NCBI RefSeq assembly: GCF_014596475.1
Contig: NZ_MECJ01000001.1
Coordinates: 140,168-204,167 of the forward strand
Length of the DNA: 64,000 nt
Origin: Streptomyces sp. CBMA152
Lineage (GTDB): Bacteria > Actinomycetota > Actinomycetes > Streptomycetales > Streptomycetaceae
Reading direction: 5' to 3'
Made by a program: the position numbers and the translations under genes. Every line of letters starts with the position of its first letter. Position 1 is the first letter of the stretch. Shown in pieces: positions 34,443-44,283 of the stretch. A model generated the notes under the pieces. The model was not told the DNA's origin, made no database searches, and worked only from the letters and a program-made list of their open reading frames with translations.

Positions 34443-35144
34443 TCAGTTCATCCTGGTGATCAGCGTGCGCAGAAAAGCGAGATCGACCTGTTCGAGGGAT
34501 TCGACGACGACGCGGCCCGAAGCGGGCTCGATCGGGGCCACGGAAGGCACCGCCACCACCCGGCAGCCGGCCGCCTCGGCGGCCGCCACACCGGTCGCGG
34601 TGTCCTCGACGACCGCGCATCTCGTGGGGTCGGCGCCGAGCCCGGAGGCGGCGAGCAGATACGGCTCGGGGTGCGGCTTGGTGCGCACGACCTCGTCACC
34701 GGCGACGGTGAGCGAGAAGTTGCGCGGGCCCAGCGAGTGGACGATCCGGTCGATGATCCGCCGGTGCGAGGCGGAGACCAACGCGGTCGGCACGGAGTGC
34801 TCGGCCAGTTCCCCGAGGAGCCTGGCGGCCCCCGGCATCAGCGGCACACCACGGCTGATCCGGGCCTCGAAACGGTCGTTGAGCAGCACGCTCAGCTCGG
34901 GGACCGTGATGTCCGCGCCGGTCGCCTCGATGAGGAACCCGGCGCTGCGGCTCATGGGCCCGCCCACCACGATGTCGCGCCAGCTCTCCTGGAGCGGATG
35001 GCCGAGCGCCGCGAAGACCTCCACCTCCGCGTCCCACCAGAACCCCTCGGTGTCGACCAGGGTGCCGTCCATGTCGAGGAAGACGGCCTGAAGAGCGGAG
35101 CCTTCGGTCGTACGCGAACCGGGCGCGGGAACCGTGGTGGTCAT
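34443..35144 (-). CDS. HAD family hydrolase (beta-phosphoglucomutase-like)
   Basis: A 233-residue HAD phosphatase of the phosphoglucomutase/phosphatase subgroup. Motif I is FLDMDGTLVD with Asp24 and Asp26; motif II is ALVSASHR, motif III KPHPEPYLLA and motif IV VVEDTATGVAAAEAAG. The helical cap lies between motifs I and II (about residues 35-100). It should hydrolyse a small phosphorylated metabolite in the cytoplasm. It follows metH on the same strand, but a terminator intervenes at 35172-35202. The substrate cannot be inferred. Confidence 0.88.
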   Translation of the reverse strand: MTTTVPAPGSRTTEGSALQAVFLDMDGTLVDTEGFWWDAEVEVFAALGHPLQESWRDIVVGGPMSRSAGFLIEATGADITVPELSVLLNDRFEARISRGVPLMPGAARLLGELAEHSVPTALVSASHRRIIDRIVHSLGPRNFSLTVAGDEVVRTKPHPEPYLLAASGLGADPTRCAVVEDTATGVAAAEAAGCRVVAVPSVAPIEPASGRVVVESLEQVDLAFLRTLITRMN

Positions 35145-35171
35145 CCGGGCACACCTCCTGGAGGGACGAGA

Positions 35172-35202
35172 AGGCCGGTTCCCAGGGTGGGGGAACCGGC
35201 CT
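35172..35202 (-). terminator. Terminator of metH
   Basis: AGGCCGGTTCCC and GGGAACCGGCCT form a perfect 12-bp stem with a 7-base loop, about 65 bases after the metH stop. The minus strand continues TCTCGTCC, so the U-tract is weak. Confidence 0.8.
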
Positions 35203-35267
35203 GCACTGGACCGACCAGTGTACGTCTCGGCCTCGAAAAGCGCTCGTGAGAAAGCTCCCGGTCGCTT

Positions 35268-38200
35268 CTACCGCGCGTTGAAGTACTTCGCCTCCGGGTG
35301 GTGGATCACGATCGCGTCCGTGGACTGCTCGGGGTGGAGCTGGAACTCCTCGGAGAGGTGGACGCCGATGCGCTCCGGCTGGAGGAGTTCGGCGATCTTC
35401 GCGCGGTCCTCCAGGTCGGGGCAGGCGCCGTAGCCGAGCGAGAAGCGCGCGCCCCGGTACTTCAGGGCGAACATGTCCTCCACCTCGGCCGGGTCCTCGC
35501 TCGCGAAGCCGAGCTCGCTGCGTACGCGCGCGTGCCAGTACTCGGCGAGCGCCTCCGCCAACTGCACGGACAGGCCGTGCAGTTCGAGGTAGTCGCGGTA
35601 GGAGTTGGCCTCGAACAGCTCGGCCGTGGCCTCGCCGATCTTCGAGCCGACCGTGACCACCTGGAGCCCGACCACGTCGGTCTCGCCGGACTCCTCCGGG
35701 CGGAAGAAGTCCGCCAGGCACAGGCGCCGGCCACGGCGCTGGCGCGGGAAGGTGAAGCGGGTGCGCTCGGAGCCGTCCTCGCCCAGGATGATCAGGTCGT
35801 CGCCCTTGGAGACGCACGGGAAGTAGCCGTGCACGACGGCCGCCTCCAGCAGGTTCCTGGTGTGCAGCTGCTCCAGCCAGCCGCGCAGCCGCGGGCGGCC
35901 CTCGGTCTCGACCAGCTCCTGGTAGCCCGGCCCGTCGCCCGCGCGGTTCTGCTTGAGGCCCCACTGGCCCTTGAACAGCGCGTCCTCGTCCAGCCAGGAG
36001 GCGTACTCCTTGAGGCCGATGCCCTTGATGACCCGGGTGCCCCAGAACGGCGGCTCGGGGATGCGGTTGTCGACGGCGACGTCGGAGCGGACCGCACCCT
36101 CGCTCTCCTCGGCCTCGGGCACAGCCGCCGTGCGCTTGGCGACGCGGCGCTGCTTGAGCTCGGGCAGGGTGGCGCCGGGCACGCCGCGCTTGACCGCGAC
36201 GAGGGCGTCCATCAGGCGCAGGCCCTCGAACGCGTCGCGGGCGTAGCGGACTTCGCCCTCGTAGATCTCGTGCAGGTCCTGCTCGACGTACGCGCGCGTG
36301 AGGGCGGCGCCGCCGAGGATCACCGGGTACTGGGCGGCCAGCTTGCGCTGGTTCAGCTCCTCCAGGTTCTCCTTCATGATCACGGTCGACTTCACCAGGA
36401 GGCCGGACATGCCGATCACATCGGCCCGGTGCTCCTCGGCTGCCTCCAGGATCGCGGAGACGGGCTGCTTGATGCCCAGGTTGACGACGTTGTAGCCGTT
36501 GTTGGAGAGGATGATGTCGACGAGGTTCTTGCCGATGTCGTGGACGTCGCCGCGCACGGTGGCCAGCACGATGGTGCCCTTGCCCTCCGCGTCGGACTTC
36601 TCCATGTGCGGCTCCAGATGGGCCACGGCGGTCTTCATGACCTCGGCGGACTGGAGCACGAACGGCAGCTGCATCTGGCCGGAGCCGAACAGCTCGCCGA
36701 CGACCTTCATGCCCTCAAGAAGGGTGTCGTTGACGATGTCGAGCGCCGGGCGGGTCTCAAGCGCCTCGTCGAGGTCGGCCTCCAGGCCGTTCTTCTCACC
36801 GTCGATGATGCGGCGCTGCAGCCGCTCGTCCAGCGGCAGCGCGAGCAACTCCTCGGCCTTGCCCGCCTTCATGGACTTGGTGCTGACGCCCTCGAAGAGC
36901 TCCATGAGCCGCTGGAGCGGGTCGTAGCCCTCGGAGCGCTTGTCGTAGACGAGGTCGAGCGCGACCTTGACCTGCTCCTCGTCCAGGCGGGCGATCGGCA
37001 GGATCTTGGAGGCGTGCACGATCGCCGAGTCGAGCCCGGCCTTGACGCACTCGTCCAGGAACACCGAGTTGAGCACGACGCGGGCGGCCGGGTTGAGGCC
37101 GAAGGAGATGTTGGACAGGCCGAGCGTGGTCTGGACGTCCGGGTGGCGGCGCTTGAGCTCGCGGATCGCCTCGATGGTGGCGATGCCGTCGCCGCGCGAC
37201 TCCTCCTGGCCGGTGCAGATGGTGAAGGTGAGGCAGTCGATGAGGATGTCCGACTCGTGCACGCCCCAGTTGCCGGTGAGGTCGTCGATCAGCCGCTCGG
37301 CGATGGCGACCTTGTTCTCGACGGTACGGGCCTGGCCCTCCTCGTCGATGGTCAGCGCGATCAGCGCCGCGCCGTGCTCGACGGCGAGCGCGGTGACCTT
37401 GGCGAACCGCGACTCGGGGCCGTCGCCGTCCTCGTAGTTGACGGAGTTGATGACCGCGCGTCCGCCCAGCTTCTCCAGACCCGCCTGGAGGACGTTGACC
37501 TCGGTGGAGTCGAGGACGATCGGCAGGGTGGAGGCGGTGGCGAAGCGGCCGGCCAGCTCCTCCATGTCGGCGACGCCGTCGCGGCCCACGTAGTCGACGC
37601 AGAGGTCGAGCATGTGGGCGCCCTCGCGGATCTGGTCGCGGGCCATCTCCACACAGTCGTCCCAGCGGCCCTCCAGCATGGCCTCGCGGAACTTCTTGGA
37701 GCCGTTGGCGTTGGTGCGCTCGCCGATCGCCATGTACGAGGTGTCCTGGCGGAACGGGACGGTCTGGTAGAGGGAGGCGGCGCCCGGCTCGGGGCGCGGG
37801 TGGCGCTCGGTGGGGGCGACGCCGCGGACCCGCTCGACGACCTGGCGCAGATGCTCCGGCGTCGTACCGCAGCAGCCGCCGACCAGCGAGAGGCCGTACT
37901 CACGGACGAACGTCTCCTGGGCGTCGGCGAGTTCGGGCGCGGAGAGCGGGTAGTGCGCGCCGTCCTTGCCGAGCACGGGCAGACCGGCGTTGGGCATGCA
38001 GGACAGCGGAATGCGGGAGTTGCGGGCGAGGTAGCGCAGGTGCTCGCTCATCTCGGCCGGGCCCGTCGCGCAGTTGAGGCCGATCATGTCGATGCCCAGC
38101 GGCTCCAGGGCGGTCAGGGCCGCGCCGATCTCGGAGCCGAGCAGCATGGTGCCGGTGGTCTCGACGGTGACCGAGCAGATCAGCGGGACGCGGTAGCCGG

Positions 38201-38780
38201 CCACGTCCATGGCGCGCTGGGCGCCGAGGATGGCGGACTTGGTCTGGAGCAGGTCCTGGGTGGTCTCCACCAGGAGCGCGTCGGCGCCGCCCGCGAGCAT
38301 GCCCTCGGCGTTCTGCTGGTAGGCGTCGCGCAGCAGGGTGTACGGGGCGTGGCCGAGGGTGGGGAGCTTGGTGCCGGGGCCCATGGAGCCGAGCACCCAG
38401 CGCTGTTGCCCGGTCGAGGCGGTGAACTCGTCGGCGACCTCGCGGGCGATCCGGGCACCCGCCTCGGACAGCTCGTACACGCGCTCGGGGATGTCGTACT
38501 CACCGAGCGCCGAGAAGTTCGCGCCGAAGGTGTTGGTCTCGACGCAGTCGACGCCGACCGCGAAGTACTCCTGGTGCACCGACCGCACGATGTCGGGGCG
38601 GGTGACGTTCAGGATCTCGTTGCAGCCCTCAAGGTCCTGGAAGTCCTCCAGGGTCGGGTCCTGGGCCTGGAGCATGGTGCCCATCGCTCCGTCGGCCACC
38701 ACCACACGGGTGGCGAGCGCTTCGCGGAGCGCGTCGGCGCGGGTCCGGCTGTCAGCGGAAGGGGTCGGCAACGAGGCCAT
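35268..38780 (-). CDS. metH: Cobalamin-dependent methionine synthase MetH
   Basis: An 1170-residue enzyme that transfers the methyl group of methyltetrahydrofolate, via cobalamin, to homocysteine. In order: homocysteine domain with zinc ligands in LNCATGP and GGCCGTTPEH (about residues 1-320); pterin domain with GERTNANGSKKF; four-helix cap; Rossmann B12 domain with RGDVHDIGKNLVDI, whose His replaces the lower cobalt ligand; and the C-terminal SAM-binding activation domain (SLGYGACPDL). The ATG at 38780 is preceded by AGGGAGC. The protein is complete and of normal length. I see no clear cobalamin riboswitch upstream. Confidence 0.97.
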   Translation of the reverse strand: MASLPTPSADSRTRADALREALATRVVVADGAMGTMLQAQDPTLEDFQDLEGCNEILNVTRPDIVRSVHQEYFAVGVDCVETNTFGANFSALGEYDIPERVYELSEAGARIAREVADEFTASTGQQRWVLGSMGPGTKLPTLGHAPYTLLRDAYQQNAEGMLAGGADALLVETTQDLLQTKSAILGAQRAMDVAGYRVPLICSVTVETTGTMLLGSEIGAALTALEPLGIDMIGLNCATGPAEMSEHLRYLARNSRIPLSCMPNAGLPVLGKDGAHYPLSAPELADAQETFVREYGLSLVGGCCGTTPEHLRQVVERVRGVAPTERHPRPEPGAASLYQTVPFRQDTSYMAIGERTNANGSKKFREAMLEGRWDDCVEMARDQIREGAHMLDLCVDYVGRDGVADMEELAGRFATASTLPIVLDSTEVNVLQAGLEKLGGRAVINSVNYEDGDGPESRFAKVTALAVEHGAALIALTIDEEGQARTVENKVAIAERLIDDLTGNWGVHESDILIDCLTFTICTGQEESRGDGIATIEAIRELKRRHPDVQTTLGLSNISFGLNPAARVVLNSVFLDECVKAGLDSAIVHASKILPIARLDEEQVKVALDLVYDKRSEGYDPLQRLMELFEGVSTKSMKAGKAEELLALPLDERLQRRIIDGEKNGLEADLDEALETRPALDIVNDTLLEGMKVVGELFGSGQMQLPFVLQSAEVMKTAVAHLEPHMEKSDAEGKGTIVLATVRGDVHDIGKNLVDIILSNNGYNVVNLGIKQPVSAILEAAEEHRADVIGMSGLLVKSTVIMKENLEELNQRKLAAQYPVILGGAALTRAYVEQDLHEIYEGEVRYARDAFEGLRLMDALVAVKRGVPGATLPELKQRRVAKRTAAVPEAEESEGAVRSDVAVDNRIPEPPFWGTRVIKGIGLKEYASWLDEDALFKGQWGLKQNRAGDGPGYQELVETEGRPRLRGWLEQLHTRNLLEAAVVHGYFPCVSKGDDLIILGEDGSERTRFTFPRQRRGRRLCLADFFRPEESGETDVVGLQVVTVGSKIGEATAELFEANSYRDYLELHGLSVQLAEALAEYWHARVRSELGFASEDPAEVEDMFALKYRGARFSLGYGACPDLEDRAKIAELLQPERIGVHLSEEFQLHPEQSTDAIVIHHPEAKYFNAR

Positions 38781-38973
38781 GGATGTGCTCCCTGGAGTGC
38801 GACGGCTGTCGGCTTTGCGGCATCCAAAGGGAGGCCGCACCCGGCCAGCGTAACCGGGGGCGGCTCGGGAGGGCACAGGTGTCCCACGGGCCGGACGGCG
38901 CGTCGCCGCCGCGCACTGTCGGCCAGTGGCTGTCCTGAACTGCCCTGCTATTGCCGATCACGGTGACAGGGGG

Positions 38974-39008
38974 TCGACAACGGCCGATACTGTTCAGCAT
39001 TGTCGAAC
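38974..39008 (+). promoter_or_regulatory. GylR operator upstream of gylR
   Basis: TCGACAA (38974-38980) and TTGTCGA (39000-39006) form a perfect inverted repeat. GCATTGTCGAAC (38997-39008) recurs exactly upstream of glpF at 39978-39989. GylR of S. coelicolor represses both its own gene and the glycerol operon, so this is the likely autoregulatory site. Confidence 0.75.
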
Positions 39009-39036
39009 TCAACGTTCCGAAGTGGGAGGAAGCGCG

Positions 39037-39801
39037 ATGGCGCGGAACATCCAGTCGCTCGAACGGGCGGCCGCCATGCTGCGGCTGCTCGCGGGCGGCG
39101 AGCGGCGGCTCGGCCTGTCAGAGGTGGCCTCCGCGCTCGGCCTGGCGAAGGGCACCGCGCACGGCATCCTGCGGACCCTCCAGGCGGAGGGGTTCGTCGA
39201 GCAGGACCAGGCCTCCGGCCGCTATCAGCTCGGCGCCGAGCTGCTGCGCCTGGGCAACAGCTATCTGGACGTCCACGAGCTGCGGGCGCGCGCCCTGGTG
39301 TGGACCGACGATCTGGCGCGCTCCAGCGGCGAGAGCGTGTACGTGGGGGTCCTGCACCAGCAGGGCGTGCTGATCATGCACCACGTCTTCCGGCCCGACG
39401 ACAGCCGCCAGGTGCTCGAAGTCGGGGCCATGCAGCCGCTGCACTCGACCGCGCTCGGCAAGGTCCTCTCCGCGTACGACCCGGTCGCGCACACGGAAGC
39501 CGTGGACGGCGAGCGCACCGCGTTCACGCCCCGGACCGTGACCGAGCCCGCGGACTTCGAGGAGCTGCTCGACCTGATCCGCGCGCGCGGCTGGGCCGAC
39601 GACATGGAGGAGACCTGGGACGGGGTGGCCTCGGTCGCCGCGCCCATCTTCGACCGGCGCCGGATGCCGGTGGGCGCCGTCGGGGTCACCGGGGCCGTGG
39701 AGCGGGTGTGCAAGGCGGGCGAGGTCCGCTCGGACCTGGTGGCGGCGGTGCGCGACTGCGCCCGCTCGGTCTCCCGTGACCTGGGCGCCGGGCGCTTCTG
39801 A
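39037..39801 (+). CDS. gylR: IclR-family regulator of the glycerol operon, GylR
   Basis: A 254-residue IclR-type repressor. The N-terminal winged helix is SLERAAAMLRLLAGGERRLGLSEVASALGLAKGTAHGILRTLQAEGFVEQD. The C-terminal effector domain has YVGVLHQQGVLIMHHVF, LHSTALGKVLSAYD, and WDGVASVAAPIFDRRRMPVGAVGVTG. The ATG at 39037 follows GGGAGGAAG. It lies directly upstream of glpF-glpK-glpD, as in S. coelicolor, where the GylR repressor is relieved by glycerol or glycerol 3-phosphate. Two copies of a shared sequence in the gylR and glpF promoters support direct and auto-regulation. Confidence 0.94.
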   Translation: MARNIQSLERAAAMLRLLAGGERRLGLSEVASALGLAKGTAHGILRTLQAEGFVEQDQASGRYQLGAELLRLGNSYLDVHELRARALVWTDDLARSSGESVYVGVLHQQGVLIMHHVFRPDDSRQVLEVGAMQPLHSTALGKVLSAYDPVAHTEAVDGERTAFTPRTVTEPADFEELLDLIRARGWADDMEETWDGVASVAAPIFDRRRMPVGAVGVTGAVERVCKAGEVRSDLVAAVRDCARSVSRDLGAGRF

Positions 39802-40114
39802 GGAACCCGCGCGCCCCGCGAAAACCTGCCCGGCGTGCCTGACCAGCCACTTCACCGGCTGGCTGAAACATAACGATCATTGTGGCCGGAACATACCGGG
39901 TGGTAACGATCGGGATACCGGCCACAGAACCCTTGACGTCGCGTTAACCCCGGCGCAACACTGCCGTTCATCGGTCGGCATTGTCGAACACCTAACGGCA
40001 ATACGAGTTAGAGTGTGACAACGCCAAGGGCCGCCAAGCCCTCGACGTGAGGGCGCGGACCACCGGAGTTTCCGGGGTTCGGCTTCCCCTGGACGAAGGA
40101 CAAAGGAGTCGCGG
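39802..40114. other. gylR-glpF intergenic region
   Basis: A 313-base gap that holds the glpF promoter and the GylR operator at 39962-40000. The part before 39950 shows no gene or clear terminator. Readthrough from gylR is possible. Confidence 0.7.
39962..40000 (+). promoter_or_regulatory. GylR operator upstream of glpF
   Basis: GCATTGTCGAAC (39978-39989) is identical to the site before gylR. It is flanked by TGCCGTT (39962-39968) and AACGGCA (39994-40000), an inverted repeat centred on it. About 115 bp separate it from the glpF start. Confidence 0.75.
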
Positions 40115-40906
40115 GTGTCCAGCTCCGACATCTTCATCGGCGAGACCATCGGTACCGCCGTACTCATCCTGCTGGGCGGTGGCGTGTGCGCCGCCGTCAC
40201 ACTGAAGAGCTCCAAGGCACGCAACGCGGGCTGGCTCGCCATCACCTTCGGGTGGGGCTTCGCGGTGCTCACCGGCGCCTACATCTCCGCCCCGCTCTCG
40301 GGTGCGCACCTCAACCCGGCGGTGACGCTCGGCCTCGCCATCAAGGGCGGCACCGAGTGGAGCGACGTGCCCACCTACCTCGCGGGACAGCTGCTCGGCG
40401 CGATGATCGGCGCCACCCTGGTCTGGCTGACGTACTACGGCCAGTTCCAGGCGCACCTGACCGACCCGGAGATAGTCGGCGACCCGGCGGACAAGCCGGC
40501 CGAAGGCCCGCACAACGGCGCGTCCCAGGCGGGCCCGGTGCTCGGCATCTTCTCGACCGGCCCCGAGATCCGCAACGCGGTACAGAACCTCACCACCGAG
40601 ATCATCGGCACGGCCGTGCTGGTCCTGGCCATCCTGACCCAGGGCCTGAACGGCGACGGCAAGGGCCTCGGCGTCATCGGCGTCCTGATCACCTCGCTGG
40701 TCGTCGTCGGCATCGGCCTCTCGCTGGGCGGCCCCACCGGCTACGCCATCAACCCGTTCCGCGACCTCGGTCCGCGCATCGTGCACTCCCTGCTGCCGCT
40801 GCCGAACAAGGGCGGCTCGGACTGGGGCTACGCCTGGGTGCCGGTTCTCGGCCCGCTGGCCGGCGCCGCCCTCGCCGGTGGCCTGTACAACATCGCGTTC
40901 GCCTGA
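40115..40906 (+). CDS. glpF: Glycerol facilitator (aquaglyceroporin) GlpF
   Basis: A 263-residue MIP-family channel with six membrane spans that lets glycerol diffuse into the cell. The first pore motif [15 protein letters not shown] is canonical. The second reads [11 protein letters not shown], with Phe in place of the usual Ala of NPA but the glycerol-type Asp retained. A soluble loop of about 50 residues lies between helices 3 and 4 ([17 protein letters not shown] region), as in other Streptomyces glycerol channels. The GTG at 40115 follows AAAGGAGTCGCGG. It is the first gene of the glpFKD operon. Confidence 0.94.
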   Translation: MSSSDIFIGETIGTAVLILLGGGVCAAVTLKSSKARNAGWLAITFGWGFAVLTGAYISAPLSGAHLNPAVTLGLAIKGGTEWSDVPTYLAGQLLGAMIGATLVWLTYYGQFQAHLTDPEIVGDPADKPAEGPHNGASQAGPVLGIFSTGPEIRNAVQNLTTEIIGTAVLVLAILTQGLNGDGKGLGVIGVLITSLVVVGIGLSLGGPTGYAINPFRDLGPRIVHSLLPLPNKGGSDWGYAWVPVLGPLAGAALAGGLYNIAFA

Positions 40907-40953
40907 CCCGTACAGCTCAGAGCCGTAGAGACCTTCAGACTCCAGGAGATTCC

Positions 40954-42501
40954 GTGAGCGACACCCACTCCACCCAGGCCGCCTCGCACGGTCACGGTCC
41001 GTTCATCGCGGCCATCGACCAGGGCACGACCTCCAGCCGCTGCATCGTCTTCGACAAGGACGGCCGGATCGTCTCGGTCGACCAGAAGGAGCACGAGCAG
41101 ATCTTCCCGAAGCCGGGCTGGGTCGAGCACGACGCCGCCGAGATCTGGACCAACGTCCAGGAAGTGGTGGCGGGCGCCATCGACAAGGCGGGCATCACGG
41201 CCGCCGACGTCAAGGCGATCGGCATCACCAACCAGCGCGAGACCACGCTGCTGTGGGACAAGAACACCGGTGAGCCCGTCCACAACGCGCTCGTCTGGCA
41301 GGACACCCGCACCGACGCGCTCTGCAAGGAGCTCGGCCGCAACGTCGGCCAGGACCGCTTCCGCCGCGAGACGGGCCTCCCGCTCGCGTCGTACTTCGCC
41401 GGCCCCAAGGTCCGCTGGCTGCTCGACAACGTCGAGGGCCTGCGCGAGCGCGCCGAGCGCGGCGAGATCCTCTTCGGCACCATGGACTCCTGGGTCATCT
41501 GGAACCTGACCGGCGGTGTCGAGGGCGGTGTCCACGTCACCGACGTCACCAACGCCTCGCGCACGATGCTCATGAACCTGCACGAGATGGCGTGGGACGA
41601 GAAGATCCTCGCCTCCATGGAGATCCCGGCGGCCGTGCTGCCCGAGATCCGCTCCTCCGCCGAGGTCTACGGCCACGCCAAGGGCGGCGTCCTGGACGGC
41701 ATCCCGGTCGCCTCCGCGCTCGGCGACCAGCAGGCGGCCCTGTTCGGCCAGACCTGCTTCTCGGAGGGCGAGGCCAAGTCCACGTACGGCACCGGCACCT
41801 TCATGCTGATGAACACCGGTGACAAGCCCGTCAACTCGTACAACGGCCTGCTGACCACCGTCGGCTACCAGATCGGCGAGCAGAAGCCGGTCTACGCCCT
41901 CGAAGGCTCGATCGCCGTCACCGGCTCGCTCGTCCAGTGGATGCGCGACCAGATGGGCATGATCAAGACCGCCGCCGAGATCGAGACGCTGGCGCTCTCG
42001 GTCGAGGACAACGGCGGCGCGTACTTCGTGCCGGCCTTCTCCGGCCTGTTCGCCCCGTACTGGCGCTCCGACGCCCGCGGTGTGATCGCCGGCCTCACCC
42101 GGTACGTCACCAAGGCGCACATCGCGCGCGCCGTCCTTGAGGCCACCGCCTGGCAGACCCGCGAGATCACCGACGCCATGACGAAGGACTCCGGCGTCGA
42201 GCTGACCGCGCTCAAGGTCGACGGCGGCATGACCTCCAACAACCTGCTGATGCAGACCCTCTCGGACTTCCTGGACGCGCCCGTCGTGCGTCCGATGGTC
42301 GCCGAGACGACCTGCCTCGGCGCCGCCTACGCCGCCGGTCTGGCCGTCGGCTTCTGGCCGGACACCGACGCGCTGCGCGCCAACTGGCGCCGGGCGGCGG
42401 AATGGACCCCTCGCATGGACGCCGACAAGCGTGACAGCGAGTACAAGAGCTGGCTCAAGGCCGTCGAGCGGACCATGGGCTGGATCGAGGACGAGGAGTA
42501 A
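40954..42501 (+). CDS. glpK: Glycerol kinase GlpK
   Basis: A 515-residue FGGY-family kinase that phosphorylates glycerol to glycerol 3-phosphate. The N-terminal motif [24 protein letters not shown], the catalytic-site segments [11 protein letters not shown] and QDTRTD, the FGGY signature region ([12 protein letters not shown]) and [12 protein letters not shown] are intact. The GTG at 40954 is preceded by AGGAGATTCC. It is 47 bases after glpF and five bases before glpD, consistent with one operon. The first 15 residues form a His/Ser/Thr-rich extension. Confidence 0.96.
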   Translation: MSDTHSTQAASHGHGPFIAAIDQGTTSSRCIVFDKDGRIVSVDQKEHEQIFPKPGWVEHDAAEIWTNVQEVVAGAIDKAGITAADVKAIGITNQRETTLLWDKNTGEPVHNALVWQDTRTDALCKELGRNVGQDRFRRETGLPLASYFAGPKVRWLLDNVEGLRERAERGEILFGTMDSWVIWNLTGGVEGGVHVTDVTNASRTMLMNLHEMAWDEKILASMEIPAAVLPEIRSSAEVYGHAKGGVLDGIPVASALGDQQAALFGQTCFSEGEAKSTYGTGTFMLMNTGDKPVNSYNGLLTTVGYQIGEQKPVYALEGSIAVTGSLVQWMRDQMGMIKTAAEIETLALSVEDNGGAYFVPAFSGLFAPYWRSDARGVIAGLTRYVTKAHIARAVLEATAWQTREITDAMTKDSGVELTALKVDGGMTSNNLLMQTLSDFLDAPVVRPMVAETTCLGAAYAAGLAVGFWPDTDALRANWRRAAEWTPRMDADKRDSEYKSWLKAVERTMGWIEDEE

Positions 42502-42506
42502 TCGAA

Positions 42507-44117
42507 ATGACCACCCTGCAGAGCGTCCCTGCCCTTGGGACGCACCCGGCCTCCGGCTCGACCCCGAGCCGCGCCGAAACTCGGGAGCAGCTTTCCAAGG
42601 CGACGTACGACCTCCTGGTGATCGGCGGCGGCATCCTGGGCATCTCCACCGCCTGGCACGCCGCGCAGTCCGGGCTGCGGGTGGCCCTGGTGGACGCCGG
42701 CGACTTCGCCGGCGCCACCTCCTCCGCCTCCTCCAAGCTCCTCCACGGCGGTCTGCGCTACCTGCAGACCGGCGCGGTGAAGCTGGTGGCGGAGAACCAC
42801 TTCGAGCGGCGTGCGGTGTCCCGTCAGGTGGCCCCGCACCTCGCCAACCCGCTCACCTTCTACCTGCCCGTGTACAAGGGCGGCCCGCACGGCGCGGCCA
42901 AGCTGGGCGCGGGCGTCTTCGCCTACTCGGCCCTGTCCGCCTTCGGTGACGGCGTCGGCCACCTGCTCTCGCCCTCCAAGGCCGCGCAGGACGTGCCGGA
43001 GCTGCGCACGGACAACCTGAAGGCCGTGGCCGTGTACGGCGACGACCAGATGAACGACGCCCGGATGGCCCTGATGACGGTGCGCGCCGCCGTCGAGGCC
43101 GGTGCCGTCGTCCTCAACCACGCCGAGGTGAGCGGTCTGCGCTTCACCAAGGGCCGGGTGACGGGCGCGGACCTCAAGGACCGCCTCAGCGGCGAGGAGT
43201 TCGGCGTCAACGCGCGCCTCGTCCTCAACGCCACCGGCCCGTGGGTCGACCACCTGCGCAAGATGGAGGACCCCGACGCAGCCCCCTCCATCCGTCTGTC
43301 CAAGGGCGCGCACCTGGTCCTCAAGCGCACCTCCCCCTGGAAGGCCGCGCTGGCGACCCCGATCGACAAGTACCGCATCACCTTCGCCCTCCCCTGGGAG
43401 GACATGCTCCTGCTCGGCACCACCGACGAGGAGTTCGAGGGCGACCCGGGGGACGTCGCGGTCACCGAGAAGGACACCGCCCAGATCCTGGACGAGGCCG
43501 CGTTCTCCATCCGCGACCAGCAGTTGTCGCGCGATCTGATCACGTACTCCTTCGCCGGTCTGCGCGTCCTTCCGGGCGGTCCCGGCGACACCTCGAAGGC
43601 CAAGCGCGAGACGGTCGTCACCGAGGGCCGCGGCGGCATGCTGTCGGTCGCCGGCGGCAAGTGGACGACCTTCCGCCACATCGGCCGTACGGTGATGAAG
43701 AAGCTGGAGGCCCTTCCCGGCCGCCCGCTCGGTGACGACTTCGAGCCCATCTCCGAGCTCCCCGGCAAGCTCCCGCTGCCCGGCATAGCCAACCCGCGCG
43801 CCGTCGCCCACCGCCTGATGGTGGACGGCCCGGCGCCCGGCCCGCGCATGGCCGCCGACACCGCCAAGCACCTCGCCACGCACTACGGCTCGCTGTCCTT
43901 CGACATCGCGCGCATGGCCAACGAGGACGCGGCGCTCGCCGAGCGCATCCACCCGGACGCGCCGGAGATCTGGGCGCAGGTCGTCTACGCGCGCGACCAC
44001 GAGTGGGCCGAGACGGCCGACGACGTGCTGCGCCGCCGCACCACGCTCACGATCCGGGGCCTTGCCACGGACGAGATCCGCGGCAAGGTCGACGACCTGC
44101 TCGGCAAGAAGAACTGA
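42507..44117 (+). CDS. glpD: Glycerol-3-phosphate dehydrogenase GlpD (FAD)
   Basis: A 536-residue membrane-associated flavoprotein that oxidises glycerol 3-phosphate to dihydroxyacetone phosphate and passes electrons to quinone. The FAD motif DLLVIGGGILGISTAWHAAQSGLRVALVD (about residues 35-63) and ATSSASSKLLHGGLRYL are conserved, as are the catalytic region LRVLPGGPGDTSKAKRE and GGKWTTFRHIGRTVMKK. The C-terminal helical domain ends LLGKKN. It begins five bases after the glpK stop and closes the operon, with a terminator at 44148-44180. Confidence 0.95.
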   Translation: MTTLQSVPALGTHPASGSTPSRAETREQLSKATYDLLVIGGGILGISTAWHAAQSGLRVALVDAGDFAGATSSASSKLLHGGLRYLQTGAVKLVAENHFERRAVSRQVAPHLANPLTFYLPVYKGGPHGAAKLGAGVFAYSALSAFGDGVGHLLSPSKAAQDVPELRTDNLKAVAVYGDDQMNDARMALMTVRAAVEAGAVVLNHAEVSGLRFTKGRVTGADLKDRLSGEEFGVNARLVLNATGPWVDHLRKMEDPDAAPSIRLSKGAHLVLKRTSPWKAALATPIDKYRITFALPWEDMLLLGTTDEEFEGDPGDVAVTEKDTAQILDEAAFSIRDQQLSRDLITYSFAGLRVLPGGPGDTSKAKRETVVTEGRGGMLSVAGGKWTTFRHIGRTVMKKLEALPGRPLGDDFEPISELPGKLPLPGIANPRAVAHRLMVDGPAPGPRMAADTAKHLATHYGSLSFDIARMANEDAALAERIHPDAPEIWAQVVYARDHEWAETADDVLRRRTTLTIRGLATDEIRGKVDDLLGKKN

Positions 44118-44147
44118 CGTATAGTTAGTCGAGCCAGTACGCGCCGG

Positions 44148-44180
44148 AAGGGGCGGTTCCCACGGGGGGAGCCGCCCCTT
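44148..44180 (+). terminator. Terminator of the glycerol operon
   Basis: AAGGGGCGGTTCCC and GGGAGCCGCCCCTT pair over 14 positions with one G.T pair around a short loop, about 30 bases past the glpD stop. It also separates glpD from the following GntR-family gene. Confidence 0.85.
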
Positions 44181-44192
44181 TCGTATGCGCTC

Positions 44193-44246
44193 GTATACGC
44201 CGATGCGGCCGGGGACGCATAATGGGGCCCGATTCATCGGATGTAT
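44193..44246 (+). promoter_or_regulatory. Operator before the FadR/GntR gene
   Basis: ATTCATC-G-GATGTAT (44232-44246) is a 15-bp near-palindrome with one mismatched pair. It shares its CATC-N-GATG core and GATGTAT half with the site before the fuconate operon (50838-50861). A further GTATAC palindrome lies at 44193-44198. GTATGC/GCATAC (44243-44263) overlaps the main site. Autoregulation is inferred. Confidence 0.6.
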
Positions 44247-44283
44247 GCCCCTGCGCTGCATACCCCTGTATGGAGGTCGCCCC

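Noticed and set aside
35298..38966. Very long open frame on the plus strand opposite metH
   Set aside because: It is antisense to a complete, motif-rich MetH, is rich in Val, Gly, Leu, Glu and Asp as expected of the complement of high-GC coding DNA, and has no recognisable domain.
38781..39036. Cobalamin or SAH riboswitch in the metH leader
   Set aside because: I could not find the conserved B12-box or SAH-riboswitch core in the leader. A covariance-model search of 38781-39000 (minus strand) would settle it.
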